DNA of 64,000 nt from Buchananella sp. 14KM1171 (GCF_041380365.1 NZ_CP159981.1:682001-746000), one strand, 5' to 3'; positions 18,090 to 26,785 are shown, counted from the first letter of the stretch. Translations and numbers: made by a program. Notes: a model not told the origin generated them from the letters alone.

Positions 18090-18896
18090 CTACTTGCGGG
18101 GCAGGAAGGGATCGAATTCCTCCCCGCGAGGCGCCGGGGGCTGGGCCGGTTGGTCGGGCTGGGGCTGCGCGGTAACCTGCGCGGCCCCGCCCGCCGCCTG
18201 CTCGGCCGCCGGCTTAGCACCCGGCACGATCGGCTGCCCCGTGGCCGGGTCAACGCGCACCCCAAAGCGCGGCTGCTCGTCGGGCCGCGACCCGAACGGG
18301 GTGGGGGCAAGCGGCTCGCTGGGCGCGCTGGGCGCGGGGGCCGCCACGGCAGCGTCGGACACCACGGCATCCCCACCAAAGGCGGCGGGCGACTGCGCGG
18401 GCATCGCCAGCAAACCGCCGGCTGGCGCCATGAAACCGCGTGTGCGGGCCAGCAACTCGCGGGCACGGGCAACCTGCTCGGAGGCCAGCACGTCGTAGCG
18501 GGCGGCCACCACCTGCTTGGCTGAGGTGAAGTCACGCTTGCCGCCGGAAAGCAGGTAGGGAATCACGCCCGTGAGCAGGCCGAACAGCAGACCCATCATC
18601 ACGCCCACCGGCATGATCGTGGACAGCGCCGTGCCCGGGTTGAAGATGCCGTAAAACGCCCCCATGAACACGCCCAACCAGATCCCGTTCAGGGCGGAGG
18701 ACAACGCCACGCGCCCCAGGGTGAGGCGCCCGGTGATGCGCTCGACCATGCTGAGGTCGCTGCCCACGATCGCGGTGGTCTGCACCGGGAAGCCGGAGTC
18801 GGCCAGCAGGTCCACGGCGGCCTGGGCGTCCTCGTACTTCTTGTATGAGGCCACCACGGTGCCGCTGGGCAGGGTGGGCAGGTACGGGTTGTTCAT
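18090..18896 (-). CDS. General stress protein 17M-like membrane protein
   Basis: 268 residues from the ATG at 18896; an ATG at 18905 adds three residues and GGAG sits between the options. The N-terminal SGTVVASYKKYEDAQAAVDLLADSGFPV and VGSDLSMVERITGRLT are typical of the actinobacterial general stress protein (GSP17M) family. Two membrane segments follow (ALNGIWLGVFMGAFYGIF and PVGVMMGLLFGLLTGV). The C-terminal ~110 residues are Pro/Ala-rich and end in EEFDPFLPRK. Function is unknown. It is divergent from the MgtE-N/CBS gene. An open frame continuing to 20363 is only a shadow of the neighbouring genes. Confidence 0.85.
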   Translation of the reverse strand: MNNPYLPTLPSGTVVASYKKYEDAQAAVDLLADSGFPVQTTAIVGSDLSMVERITGRLTLGRVALSSALNGIWLGVFMGAFYGIFNPGTALSTIMPVGVMMGLLFGLLTGVIPYLLSGGKRDFTSAKQVVAARYDVLASEQVARARELLARTRGFMAPAGGLLAMPAQSPAAFGGDAVVSDAAVAAPAPSAPSEPLAPTPFGSRPDEQPRFGVRVDPATGQPIVPGAKPAAEQAAGGAAQVTAQPQPDQPAQPPAPRGEEFDPFLPRK

Positions 18897-18956
18897 GCGT
18901 GCCATGTCTCCATCGTGCATTACCTGCGCATGCAGCGCGATCCGCAGCGCGCCCTT

Positions 18957-18971
18957 TAGGCTATGGGCGTG
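18957..18971 (+). promoter_or_regulatory. Leaderless promoter, TAGGCT-N6-GTG
   Basis: TAGGCT at 18957-18962 is followed by six bases and GTG at 18969. This makes the ATG at 18963 an unlikely start, because transcription should begin downstream of it. Confidence 0.5.
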
Positions 18972-20267
18972 CGCATTGATATGGCTTCCAAGGTCAGCGG
19001 GCGGGTTTTCATTGCCCGTCTCATCGGCACCACGGTATTCGACCCTATTGGCGATCCCGTGGGGCGTGTTCACGACCTGGTGCTGCTGCAACGCGCCACC
19101 ACGCTGCGCGCGGTCGGCATGGTCATCGAGGTGACCGGCAAGCGCCGCGTTTTCCTGCCCTTCACGCGCATCACGGCGATCCAGCCGGGCGCCGTGGTGA
19201 CCACCGGGCTGCTCAACATGCGCCGCTTCTCCCAGCGCTCCATCGAGGTCCTGGCGATGGGGCAGCTGATGGACCGCACGGTGACGCTGAAGGACGGCTC
19301 CGGCACCGCGGAGATCCAGGACTTGGCGATAGAGAAGGTGCGCGGCCGCGACTGGGAGGTCACCACGCTCTACGTGCAGCGCACCTCCACCTCCACCCTG
19401 GGCTTTCGGCGCGGCGAGACGCTGACCGTTCCGGTGACCGCAGTGACTGGGCTGACCACGCAGTCTGCCCATCCGCAGTCCGCCGCCGCGCTGCTGAGCC
19501 AATTCGAGGGCATGAAGGCGGCCGACCTGGCCGACGAGCTGCGCGAACTGCCCGAGGCCCGCCGCTTGGAGGTGGCCACGCAGCTGAGCGACGAGCGACT
19601 GGCCGACGTCCTGGAGGAGCTGGGCGACGAGGAGGGCGTGGCCATCCTGACCCACCTGAAGGCCTCCCGCGCCGCCGACGTGCTGGACGTGATGCAGCCC
19701 GACGACGCCGCCGACCTGGTGGGCGAGCTGCCCGACCAGATGGCCGAGGAGCTGCTGGAGCTGATGGAGCCGGCCGAGGCGGAGGACGTGCGCCGCCTGC
19801 TGGAGTACGGCGAGCACACGGCCGGTGGTTTGATGACCACCGAGCCGGTGATCCTGCCGCCGGAGTCCACGGTGGCACACATGCTGGCCTCCGTGCGGCG
19901 CCAGGACATCCCGCCGGCGTTGGCGGCGATGGTGATGGTGGTGCGCCCACCGCTGGAGACGCCCACCGGCCGTTTCCTGGGCGTGGTGCACCTGCAGCGC
20001 GCGCTGCGCGAGGCACCACACTTGGCGCTCGGCTCGATTCTGGATACGGACATCGACGCGGTGGCGCCCGACGTTGCCATCGGCACCGTGACGCGTCTGA
20101 TGGCCACCTACAACCTCACCGCGCTGCCGGTGGTGGACGGGGACCAGCGCCTGCTTGGCGCGGTCTCCGTGGACGACGTTTTGGACCACCTGCTGCCCGA
20201 CGACTGGCGCGAGGCCGACGAGGAGCAGACCGACGAGGCGATGACGAGGCAGGCTGAGAATGGCTGA
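18969..20267 (+). CDS. MgtE N-domain/CBS-domain protein without a channel domain
   Basis: 432-residue soluble protein. An N-terminal PRC-barrel-like region (ARLIGTTVFDPIGDPVGRVHDL) precedes an MgtE N-domain superhelix with repeated ADLADEL / ADVLEEL / AADLVGEL motifs, then a CBS pair ending in MATYNLTALPVVDGDQRLLGAVSVDDVLDHL. The MgtE membrane channel is absent, so it may sense Mg2+ or nucleotides and act on a partner. The downstream DUF1003 membrane gene overlaps it by eight bases and is the obvious candidate. Homologous pairs sit next to mrp in other actinobacteria (Rv1232c-Rv1229c region), known synteny that is interrupted here. Start chosen from the leaderless promoter. Confidence 0.88.
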   Translation: MRIDMASKVSGRVFIARLIGTTVFDPIGDPVGRVHDLVLLQRATTLRAVGMVIEVTGKRRVFLPFTRITAIQPGAVVTTGLLNMRRFSQRSIEVLAMGQLMDRTVTLKDGSGTAEIQDLAIEKVRGRDWEVTTLYVQRTSTSTLGFRRGETLTVPVTAVTGLTTQSAHPQSAAALLSQFEGMKAADLADELRELPEARRLEVATQLSDERLADVLEELGDEEGVAILTHLKASRAADVLDVMQPDDAADLVGELPDQMAEELLELMEPAEAEDVRRLLEYGEHTAGGLMTTEPVILPPESTVAHMLASVRRQDIPPALAAMVMVVRPPLETPTGRFLGVVHLQRALREAPHLALGSILDTDIDAVAPDVAIGTVTRLMATYNLTALPVVDGDQRLLGAVSVDDVLDHLLPDDWREADEEQTDEAMTRQAENG

Positions 20268-20883
20268 GCGACTCGATACCCCCAAGCCGCGCCGCAAGCT
20301 GCGCCTGCCCCGAATCGATCTGGAGAGCGAGGGGATCGGGCGCGGTGCTGAGGCGATCGCCAAGTTCAGCGGTACCCCGAAGTTCCTGATCTACCTGACG
20401 GTGTTTTGCTTGTCCTGGATGGCGTGGAACACGTGGGCGCCCCAGCACCTGCGGTTTGACAGCGCGGACCTGGGCTTCACCGCCCTGACGCTGATGCTGT
20501 CCATGCAGGCCTCCTACTCCGCTCCCCTGATCCTGTTGGCCCAGTACCGCCAGGACAACCGCGACCGCGTGATCGCGGAGCAGGACCGCCAGCGCGCCGA
20601 GCGCACTCAGGCGGATACCGAGTACCTGACCCGGGAGATTGCCTCCCTGCGCATGGCCATGCAGGACGTGGCTACCCGCGACTTTGTACGCGGCGAGCTG
20701 CGCGACCTGCTGGAGGACATCATCGAAACACGCGCCGAGGAGCGGGCCCGGGAGAAGGCGGAGGCCGCCCTGGAGGCCGAGCGCGCCCGTCTAGCCCAGC
20801 CGACCGGGCAGGGTGAGCCGGCAGGGCAAGCGGGAGAGTCCGAGGCGGCGGGCGGTGCGGCGTCGGGAGGCGTGAACGCCTGA
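20260..20883 (+). CDS. DUF1003 membrane protein
   Basis: 207-residue protein with the DUF1003 core: FSGTPKFLIYLTVFCLSWMAWN (first membrane segment), FDSADLGFTALTLMLSMQASYSAPLILLAQ (second) and QYRQDNRDRVIAEQDRQRAE. A long charged coiled-coil C-terminus (EERAREKAEAALEAERARL) follows and a Gly/Ala-rich end closes the protein. The ATG overlaps the preceding gene by eight bases, indicating coupled translation. The role is unknown. In relatives the next gene is mrp, which here lies 6.3 kb away behind the duplicated lipoprotein/exporter module. Confidence 0.88.
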   Translation: MAERLDTPKPRRKLRLPRIDLESEGIGRGAEAIAKFSGTPKFLIYLTVFCLSWMAWNTWAPQHLRFDSADLGFTALTLMLSMQASYSAPLILLAQYRQDNRDRVIAEQDRQRAERTQADTEYLTREIASLRMAMQDVATRDFVRGELRDLLEDIIETRAEERAREKAEAALEAERARLAQPTGQGEPAGQAGESEAAGGAASGGVNA

Positions 20884-20897
20884 GCCAGGCACCTGCG

Positions 20898-20995
20898 CAC
20901 GCCTGAGCGGAGACGGGTGGCGCGCACGCCTGAGCGGAGCGGGGCCGGGTGTGCACGCCTGAGCGGAGACGGGTGGCGCGCACGCCTGAGCGGAG
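20898..20995. repeat. Tandem repeat after the DUF1003 stop
   Basis: CACGCCTGAGCGGAG occurs at 20898, 20925, 20954 and 20981, with spacings 27, 29 and 27, i.e. a 56-nt compound unit duplicated. The unit resembles the end of the DUF1003 gene (AACGCCTGAGCC), as if the stop region had been copied. No gene is seen between 20884 and 21333 apart from these repeats, the hairpin element and the lipoprotein promoter. Confidence 0.8.
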
Positions 20996-21020
20996 CGGGG
21001 GCGCGGCGTTGGAGTCGGTA

Positions 21021-21172
21021 ACCGGCGCGTCCGCACCCCGCAGTGTTTCAGTTTTGAACGGCCTAGACCTTATGCACTCGACCTAGACCATGCGTAGCGC
21101 TCTAAGGTCTAGGTCGAGTGCATAAGGTCTAGGTCGACCGGTTCAGCCCATCGTGGGTCCTGTGCCCGCACC
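21021..21172. repeat. Direct repeat DR1 with perfect 28-bp hairpin
   Basis: A 152-nt block nearly identical and in the same orientation to 26786-26937, exactly 5765 bp away. It contains a perfect inverted repeat: left arm 21062-21089, 16-nt loop, right arm 21106-21133. Each arm has two CCTAGACC (or GGTCTAGG) cores spaced 20 nt apart, at 21062, 21082, 21106 and 21126. It bounds the left side of the lipoprotein/exporter module. Confidence 0.85.
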
Positions 21173-21233
21173 GGCGCGGACGCGCCGGAGGGGGCGGGTT
21201 GTCGCCTGGGCGGGGTTTAGTGGCTAAGCTGGC

Positions 21234-21256
21234 GCTAATGCAGCTAATGCGTTAGC
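21234..21256 (+). promoter_or_regulatory. Operator-like dyad upstream of lipoprotein A
   Basis: GCTAATGC occurs twice in tandem and the second copy forms CTAA-tgcg-TTAG, a dyad. The same 23 bp is conserved at 26719-26741 upstream of the inverted paralog, although nearby bases differ. It is probably a regulator site or part of the promoter. Confidence 0.4.
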
Positions 21257-21333
21257 AAAGGGCCGGCGGTTTTCGCCCCTCCAAGTTGCCAGTTTCTGGT
21301 CCTTTCACGCCTGAGTAGTTTTGGTGGTGAAAC

Positions 21334-22365
21334 GTGACTAAACGGCAGGTGCGTTTTGTTTACGGTGCAGTCGGGGCCTGCCTGGCCCTGGCGGCCTGCG
21401 CTCCGATTGGTGCTAAGGAGGAGTCCGGGCAGGCGCCGCCCGCGCCGGTAGTGACACCGACGTCTGCGCCATCAGTCATGGTCGCTTCGGGTGAAGCGGC
21501 TGAGGCTAGCAGTGGTGGTACTGGTGCTGGTGGAGGAAGCGGGGGTGCTGCCGCAGGGGATGTGCAAAAGGACATCTCTACCTGGGCGTTGCCGTTAGAC
21601 CGCTGGCGGTACCCTCACAATGAGGTGATGGCCGCTGAAATCTGGGAGCGCATGCTGACCAAGTGCATTAACGCTCGGGGCGTTTCATATGTTGCGCGCT
21701 GGAACTCGTCTGCTCCTTTCGCTGAGGATACTCCTGGTGGAATCTATGCAGATCGCCTTTTTAATGAATCCATTGCTAGGAAGTATGGTTATCGTCCTGC
21801 CCCTGACCCGCAAAATCCGTGGACGGAGGAGCAGCTCCGGGCCGGGGATGGCCTGGTGGGCCAGCCGGAGGTTCGCAAAGCGTGGGATCAGTGCATGCCA
21901 ACTGCCAACCAGGAGTTCGAAAAGCGATTTGGCGGGCCTCCATTCGATACCTCAAATAACTTTCCCGCCTGGGGAGAGCTGAATCGGATGGGGCCGGATG
22001 AGAATAGTCCTGAGGCTGTGGCTGCGGCGCAGCGGTGGCGTGAGTGCATGGCGCCGCTGGGCATTCCTGATCTGCCCGAGCAGCCATTCGCTAAAACTAG
22101 ATACCACATTCCGGAGACGCTTCAGCAGCGCTTTGATTGGTATCCGGGTGGTCAGCCTGGTGCGGAGGAGATTGAGTTTGCGGTGCACGATGCGCAGTGC
22201 CGTGTCTCTTCTGGCTGGGACCAGACCCTTTATGAGGACGAGTGGGCTAAGCAGGAAGCGTTTGTCAACGCCCACCGCGCCGAGCTGGACGCGGCAGCTC
22301 AACAATCGGAACAGGATGCCATTAAGCTGCGCGTCTTACTGGCAGAGGTCCAGGCGGAAAAGTAG
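21334..22365 (+). CDS. Cys-rich lipoprotein A of the inverted pair
   Basis: 343-residue lipoprotein: basic start, hydrophobic segment and lipobox LAAC (LALAACAPIG), then a Pro/Thr and Gly/Ser-rich linker to about residue 80. The mature part has conserved cysteines in W..M..KCI, WDQCM, WRECMAPLG and AQCRVSSGW, a W-x-x-C-M-x3-G pattern seen in actinobacterial lipoproteins near MacAB-like exporters. It shares near-identical N-terminal ~95 and C-terminal ~113 residues with lipoprotein B, but the middle (about 95-230) is strongly diverged. It has no adaptor gene behind it, and the exporter operon converges on it with 69 bp between. GGTGGTG precedes the GTG start. Function unknown; an exporter-associated substrate or lid role is only a guess. 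Confidence 0.8.
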   Translation: MTKRQVRFVYGAVGACLALAACAPIGAKEESGQAPPAPVVTPTSAPSVMVASGEAAEASSGGTGAGGGSGGAAAGDVQKDISTWALPLDRWRYPHNEVMAAEIWERMLTKCINARGVSYVARWNSSAPFAEDTPGGIYADRLFNESIARKYGYRPAPDPQNPWTEEQLRAGDGLVGQPEVRKAWDQCMPTANQEFEKRFGGPPFDTSNNFPAWGELNRMGPDENSPEAVAAAQRWRECMAPLGIPDLPEQPFAKTRYHIPETLQQRFDWYPGGQPGAEEIEFAVHDAQCRVSSGWDQTLYEDEWAKQEAFVNAHRAELDAAAQQSEQDAIKLRVLLAEVQAEK

Positions 22366-22434
22366 CCGCTCCCCGGACGTGGTTTGGGTGTCGCCTGGCT
22401 CGTGATGCCCGCGCAGGCGGGCGCATCGAGGACG

Positions 22435-24351
22435 TCAAGCCCGCAGGGCATCCGATGGCTGGATACGCGATGCTCGGAAGGTGGCCAGCAATCCCCCCAG
22501 GAAGCCCACCACGATCCCGCCCAGCACACCCAAACCAACCGAGTTGGGGTCCAGCACCGGCTGCCAGCCGCGTGCAATTGTTACTCCCAGGATCGCCACG
22601 ATGGAGACGTAGGCTCCGATTGCCCCGCCCAGCACACCGATCACTACGGACTCGGCCATGACCAGGGCACGGATGTGACTGCGGCGCGCACCGATAGCCC
22701 GGCGTAACCCGAACTCCCCGATCCGTTGGAAGACGGCATTGGTCATCGCGTTGGTAAGGGAAAGCACTGCGGCTAGCAGCGCAACCCCGGTCAGGGTCCA
22801 GAGCATTACCGAGAGGTTCGATTCGATCTCCCCGCGCAGGCTACGCGGATCGGGGGGAACCATCACCGCTATGCCGTTCTTGGCGGTGGGAATCCACGCT
22901 GCGGGAGCCTGTCTGCCCACCGAGGCGGCAGAGCCGGGCTGCACCCGCAACTCCGCGTTAGCGGAATCGGCTTTTTCGATGGTCGCAGCTTCAGACTCCA
23001 GCATCAGCACCGATTCAAGCAACTGCACGTTCAATCCCGCGTCCTCTAGGACACCCACGACTCGCCAGGCTGTCCCGTCTACCCAGAGTGCGGGCGAGGC
23101 CTGGAGCGGGCCCATCTGGATGCTCTTGGCCAGGTTGGCACCCACCACCACCTCGCCGGGGCCAAGCTGCTGCCCCGGTTTCAAACCCCTCACCGTCACG
23201 ATGTCACCAGGCAGCGACCCATCCGTGACACCCACCAACGGGGGTTCAGCCTGAGAAGGAACACCGGGCCGCGTGGAGGCGCTTACTCCTCCCCGCGCCA
23301 CCCACGTCATGGCGGAGGTGACTCCAGCCAGTTCCCGCAGCCGGTGCAAAGAATCCACAGATCCCGCCCAGTCAAAGTGAGCGCCTTCGTAGTCGAATGG
23401 TCCCGCCTGCATCGACACACGCTTGTTCTGGGCAGCGTCGAATATATCCGAGACCTGGTAGCGGGCGCTCAGGGCGAGCCCGTTTGTGGTGATGGCCAGC
23501 GCAACTCCCATTGCCACGGCCGCCACCAACCCCCACGTGCGTGAGGCCTTGGACCACAACCCCTGCCAGGCGTCCATGAGCGCGTCTAGCAGACGAACCT
23601 GCGAGTCTTTCCCGCTCGCGGGGGCGGTCTGTGCTGCCTCACCAACTGGCGGTGAACCGGGCGCAAGCGCGTGCGCAGACGCGGGCTGCTCGGAGACGTG
23701 TCCGTCGAGGACGTGTACCCTCCGCTTGGCGCGGGCGGCCAAAGCCGGGTCATGGGTGACCACGATCAGCGTGGTCCCGGTGGCGTTTAGCCTCTCCAGT
23801 GTCTCGATCACCACCTGGCCGCTCTTGCGGTCCAGGTTTCCGGTGGGCTCGTCAGCAACCAGCACGGGTGCCCCGGAAACGATGGCGCGCGCGATCGCCA
23901 CGCGCTGACGCTCACCACCGGAGAGGGTGTCTACGCGCTGAGCGCTCTTGTGGGATAGCCCAACGAACTCCAGTGCCTCTAACGCTGCCGACTCCCGCTC
24001 CTTGGCGCCTATACCGCGATACAGGCTCCCAAGGGCAACATTGGCCAGTACGCTTCGCCCGGGCAACAGGTGAAAAGACTGGAAGATGAAGCCGAAGTTC
24101 CGGCTGCGCAACCGGGCGCGCACGTGATCAGGCAGGGTTGTGGTGGCAACGTCGTCCACCAAATAGGTGCCTTGCGTGGGCACGTCCAGCAAAGCGATCT
24201 GGTTGAGTAGGGTGGACTTGCCGGAGCCCGAGGGGCCCTCTATGGCCACGTAGTCACCCTGCTCGATCACCAAATCCACATCGGCAAGCGCAACCACGGG
24301 GGCTTCGCCCGCAAATGTGCGGCCGACTCCGCGCAGTTCTAGGTGGGTCAC
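22435..24351 (-). CDS. MacB-like ABC exporter: fused ATPase and FtsX-type permease
   Basis: 638-residue fusion. The ATPase part (1-230) has Walker A GPSGSGKST near residue 40, Q-loop FIFQSFHLLPG, signature LSGGERQRVAIARA and Walker B VLVADEPTGNLD. After a linker a membrane segment (WGLVAAVAMGVALAITTNGLAL) is followed by a large extracytoplasmic domain and three C-terminal membrane segments ending with RRAIGARRSHIRALV and ASRIQPSDALRA, the MacB/FtsX layout. The GTG overlaps the adaptor stop by GTGA. With the adaptor it would form a cell-envelope exporter or mechanotransmission ABC complex. Substrate unknown. The gene ends 70 bp from the stop of lipoprotein A. Confidence 0.88.
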   Translation of the reverse strand: MTHLELRGVGRTFAGEAPVVALADVDLVIEQGDYVAIEGPSGSGKSTLLNQIALLDVPTQGTYLVDDVATTTLPDHVRARLRSRNFGFIFQSFHLLPGRSVLANVALGSLYRGIGAKERESAALEALEFVGLSHKSAQRVDTLSGGERQRVAIARAIVSGAPVLVADEPTGNLDRKSGQVVIETLERLNATGTTLIVVTHDPALAARAKRRVHVLDGHVSEQPASAHALAPGSPPVGEAAQTAPASGKDSQVRLLDALMDAWQGLWSKASRTWGLVAAVAMGVALAITTNGLALSARYQVSDIFDAAQNKRVSMQAGPFDYEGAHFDWAGSVDSLHRLRELAGVTSAMTWVARGGVSASTRPGVPSQAEPPLVGVTDGSLPGDIVTVRGLKPGQQLGPGEVVVGANLAKSIQMGPLQASPALWVDGTAWRVVGVLEDAGLNVQLLESVLMLESEAATIEKADSANAELRVQPGSAASVGRQAPAAWIPTAKNGIAVMVPPDPRSLRGEIESNLSVMLWTLTGVALLAAVLSLTNAMTNAVFQRIGEFGLRRAIGARRSHIRALVMAESVVIGVLGGAIGAYVSIVAILGVTIARGWQPVLDPNSVGLGVLGGIVVGFLGGLLATFRASRIQPSDALRA

Positions 24352-25607
24352 TCGAAGTCCACCCGCACCTTGTCACCGGGGGCGATGCCGCCCTCGACCG
24401 CGCACAGGCCCGCCACGCACCTGATCTCCCTAATGGCAGTCTGCTCAAAGGCGCCCTGGACCTGCTTGAGCACCCAGGTTCCCCCGGCCACGTCTACCGC
24501 GATGGCGCGTTGCGGCACCAGCAGGGCGCCTTTAAGCGGCTCGAAGAAGTCGATGGTGACCAGAGGCGGGTCTCCCTGCGCCCACTCTGCCGGCACGGCC
24601 CCGGAGAGCGGGGCGAGTTCCACTACGGTGTTGCTGGAACCGGGTGGCCCCTGCTCGGCGGACTGCTCGTCCGCCTCCTGTTCCTTTATCGAAGCAATCT
24701 TCACCGCCAGCTGCTGCTCGCCAACTGCGGCGCTTCCCGTCATTCCCACTTTCAAGCGAGCGGCCTGGCCGGCAGGCATTTGTACCTTGAGATGAACGTC
24801 GCTACCACCGACGATGAAGAAGGCGTTCTCCGCAGTCAAGGTTGTTCCGGTGGCGATTGCCTCGCTGACCTGGAGTGGTAGCTCCGGCAGCACCAACAGT
24901 TCGCTGGCACGCACCACCACTTCCGTCTTCGTGCTCGCAGGCGCAGGCGGGGCAGCCACTTGGGGAGCTGTGGTTTCCCCCTGCCCGCCCTCGGGATGGG
25001 TACTGGCCTTCTCCCCTCCTGACGGTGGATTTCCCACGCCCGGTTGAGGGGCGGGCGCGGGAGCCTCTGCCACCGGTCGGGTCACGGCGGCAGATCCGCG
25101 CTGCTGGTACATGTCCTTCACGCAGGCAGCGGTGTAGGGGCCAAACTCTCCCTCCGCGCTGATGTCGTAGCCCAAGGCCTGCAAGGCGCGCTGCAGCTGG
25201 CGGACGTCCTCACCCTCATCCCCCTCCGCCATGTCGCGGTAGAACGGGAAAGCCCCCGGAAGCGCGATGAGTGGACGGTCGTTTACCCAGGTGACAACGG
25301 AACCGGCTTGAAGTTGCTGGCCAGCGCCCGTTCCCTGAGCGGTAATGACAGCCGCGCCAGCGGGAATGGGGATGGTGAGCTTCTTTTGGGCCGCTCCCGT
25401 GACCTCCGCGCGTGCAGTGAGCTGTTCCTTCAAGTCCCCCTTGGCGACCGGCACCACGACTGGTTGGGCCAGTGGGGCCTGCGCGTTGGCCTCTCGTTGC
25501 GCAGGCGATTGAAAGCGGGTAGCCAGCATCCACGTGGCCACCACCAGCAACACCGCCACCGCTACCGCCCCCAGGGGCAAAACCCAGCGCTTCAAACTGC
25601 TCCTCAC
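24348..25607 (-). CDS. Periplasmic-adaptor-like protein with peptidoglycan-binding domain
   Basis: 419-residue membrane-anchored adaptor (MacA/RND adaptor relative). N-terminal membrane helix WVLPLGAVAVAVLLVVATWML; barrel-like VVVPVAKGDLKEQLTARAEV; then a PG_binding_1 domain (MAEGDEGEDVRQLQRALQALGYDISAEGEFGPYTAACVKDMYQ, residues about 130-170, quoted here in part only as its conserved GDEGEDVRQLQ and GEFGPYT elements), followed by a Pro/Gly linker and C-terminal beta-barrel and LVPQRAIAVDVAGGTWV segments. The start GTG shares one base with the stop of lipoprotein B (TAGTG), so the lipoprotein and adaptor are translated together. The PG-binding domain could fix the exporter to the cell wall. 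Confidence 0.85.
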   Translation of the reverse strand: MRSSLKRWVLPLGAVAVAVLLVVATWMLATRFQSPAQREANAQAPLAQPVVVPVAKGDLKEQLTARAEVTGAAQKKLTIPIPAGAAVITAQGTGAGQQLQAGSVVTWVNDRPLIALPGAFPFYRDMAEGDEGEDVRQLQRALQALGYDISAEGEFGPYTAACVKDMYQQRGSAAVTRPVAEAPAPAPQPGVGNPPSGGEKASTHPEGGQGETTAPQVAAPPAPASTKTEVVVRASELLVLPELPLQVSEAIATGTTLTAENAFFIVGGSDVHLKVQMPAGQAARLKVGMTGSAAVGEQQLAVKIASIKEQEADEQSAEQGPPGSSNTVVELAPLSGAVPAEWAQGDPPLVTIDFFEPLKGALLVPQRAIAVDVAGGTWVLKQVQGAFEQTAIREIRCVAGLCAVEGGIAPGDKVRVDFE

Positions 25608-26641
25608 TACTTCTCTGCCTGCACCTCTGCCAACAAGGCACGCAGCTTAATGGCATCCTGTTCTGATTGCTGAGCTGCCGCGTCCAGTTCAGCGCGGTGG
25701 GCGTTGACAAACGCTTCCTGCTGGGCCCACTCGTCCTCATAAAGGGTTTGGTCCCAGCCAGAAGATACACGGCACTGCGCATCGTGCACCGCGTACTCGA
25801 TCTCCTCCGCACCAGGCTGGCCACCGGCATACCAATCAAAGCGCTGCTGAAGCGTTTCCGGAATGTGGTATCTAGTTTTATCGAATGGCTGCTCGGGCAG
25901 ATCAGGAATACCCAGCGGCGCCATGCACTCACGCCAGCGCTGCGCCGCAGCCACAGCCTGCATACTGTCCCGATTCACCCCGACACGGTTTAGGTCAGCT
26001 ATCCCGGAAAGCCGGTTTGAGACATCAAGCTGTGATTCCCCATATCGGGCTAGAAATTCTTCGCTAGCTGGTTCCATGCACTTTTTCCACTCATCCCGAA
26101 GTGAGGAATTGCCTGCAAAGCCATCCCCTGCCCGCTGCTGTTCCTCGGTCCAGGGATTCTGTGGATTGGGGGCGGGGCGATAACCGTACTTCTGGGCGAT
26201 TCTCACGTTGAAGAGCCGATCGGCCAGCTTGCCTGTAGGTGCATCTTCTGGGAAAGGCGCAGAGGAATCACGATTCACTTTTCGCTCTGTGATTCCGTTA
26301 CTCCACATGCACTTGACCACCATGCGTTCCCAGATCTCCAGGGACATTGCGTGGTTACTCGGGTAGAGCCAGCGGTCTAACGGCAGCGCCCGGGTGGAGA
26401 TGTCCTTTTGCACATCCCCTGCGACAGCACCCCCGCTTCCTCCACCAGCACCAGTACCACCACTGTTAGCCTCAGCCGCCTGAGCCGAAGCGACTATGAC
26501 TGATGGTGCAGACGTCGGTGTCACTACCGGTGCGGGCGGCGCCTGCCCGGACTCATCCTGCCCACCAATCGGAGCGCAGGCCGCCAGGGCCAGGCAGGCC
26601 CCGACTGCACCGTAAACAAAACGCACGTGCCGTTTAGTCAC
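25607..26641 (-). CDS. Cys-rich lipoprotein B, inverted paralog of lipoprotein A
   Basis: 344-residue lipoprotein with the same signal peptide, lipobox LAAC, linker and C-terminal domain as lipoprotein A. The conserved cysteines recur in WERMVVKCM, WKKCMEPA, WRECMAPLG and AQCRVSSGW. Residues about 95-230 differ widely from A, while the C-terminal ~113 differ at only a handful of positions (for example F/D, P/A, F/Y, K/Q, V/A). It is the first gene of the exporter operon and is translationally coupled to the adaptor by a one-base overlap. Upstream it carries the same promoter/dyad block as A. The partner relation with the exporter is inferred from this coupling; no catalytic motif is seen. Confidence 0.82.
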   Translation of the reverse strand: MTKRHVRFVYGAVGACLALAACAPIGGQDESGQAPPAPVVTPTSAPSVIVASAQAAEANSGGTGAGGGSGGAVAGDVQKDISTRALPLDRWLYPSNHAMSLEIWERMVVKCMWSNGITERKVNRDSSAPFPEDAPTGKLADRLFNVRIAQKYGYRPAPNPQNPWTEEQQRAGDGFAGNSSLRDEWKKCMEPASEEFLARYGESQLDVSNRLSGIADLNRVGVNRDSMQAVAAAQRWRECMAPLGIPDLPEQPFDKTRYHIPETLQQRFDWYAGGQPGAEEIEYAVHDAQCRVSSGWDQTLYEDEWAQQEAFVNAHRAELDAAAQQSEQDAIKLRALLAEVQAEK

Positions 26642-26718
26642 GTTTCACCACCAAAACTACTCAGGCGTGAAAGGACCAGAAACTGGCAACTTGGAGGGGC
26701 GTGAACCGCCGGCCCTTT

Positions 26719-26741
26719 GCTAACGCATTAGCTGCATTAGC
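26719..26741 (-). promoter_or_regulatory. Operator-like dyad upstream of lipoprotein B
   Basis: Inverted copy of 21234-21256 (two GCTAATGC half-sites with a CTAA-N4-TTAG dyad on the minus strand). It lies about 80 bp before the GTG of lipoprotein B, the same distance as for A. Confidence 0.4.
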
Positions 26742-26785
26742 GCCAGCTTAGCCACTAAACCCCGCCCAGGCAACCACCCGCCCCC

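Noticed and set aside
16340..18535. Minus-strand frame of 731 codons opposite pepP
   Set aside because: High-GC antisense shadow; the plus strand encodes a complete aminopeptidase P.
18897..20363. N-terminal extension of the stress protein to 20363
   Set aside because: The extra sequence is antisense to the MgtE-N/CBS gene, and a GGAG with ATG is available at the normal family start.
21021..21172. Direct repeats as att sites of an integrative element
   Set aside because: No integrase, tRNA gene or phage/ICE genes; the repeats are long and hairpin-bearing rather than a short att core.
24348..25607. Frameshift between lipoprotein B and the adaptor
   Set aside because: The one-base TAGTG overlap is a normal stop-start coupling; each protein has its own complete domains and N-terminal membrane signal.
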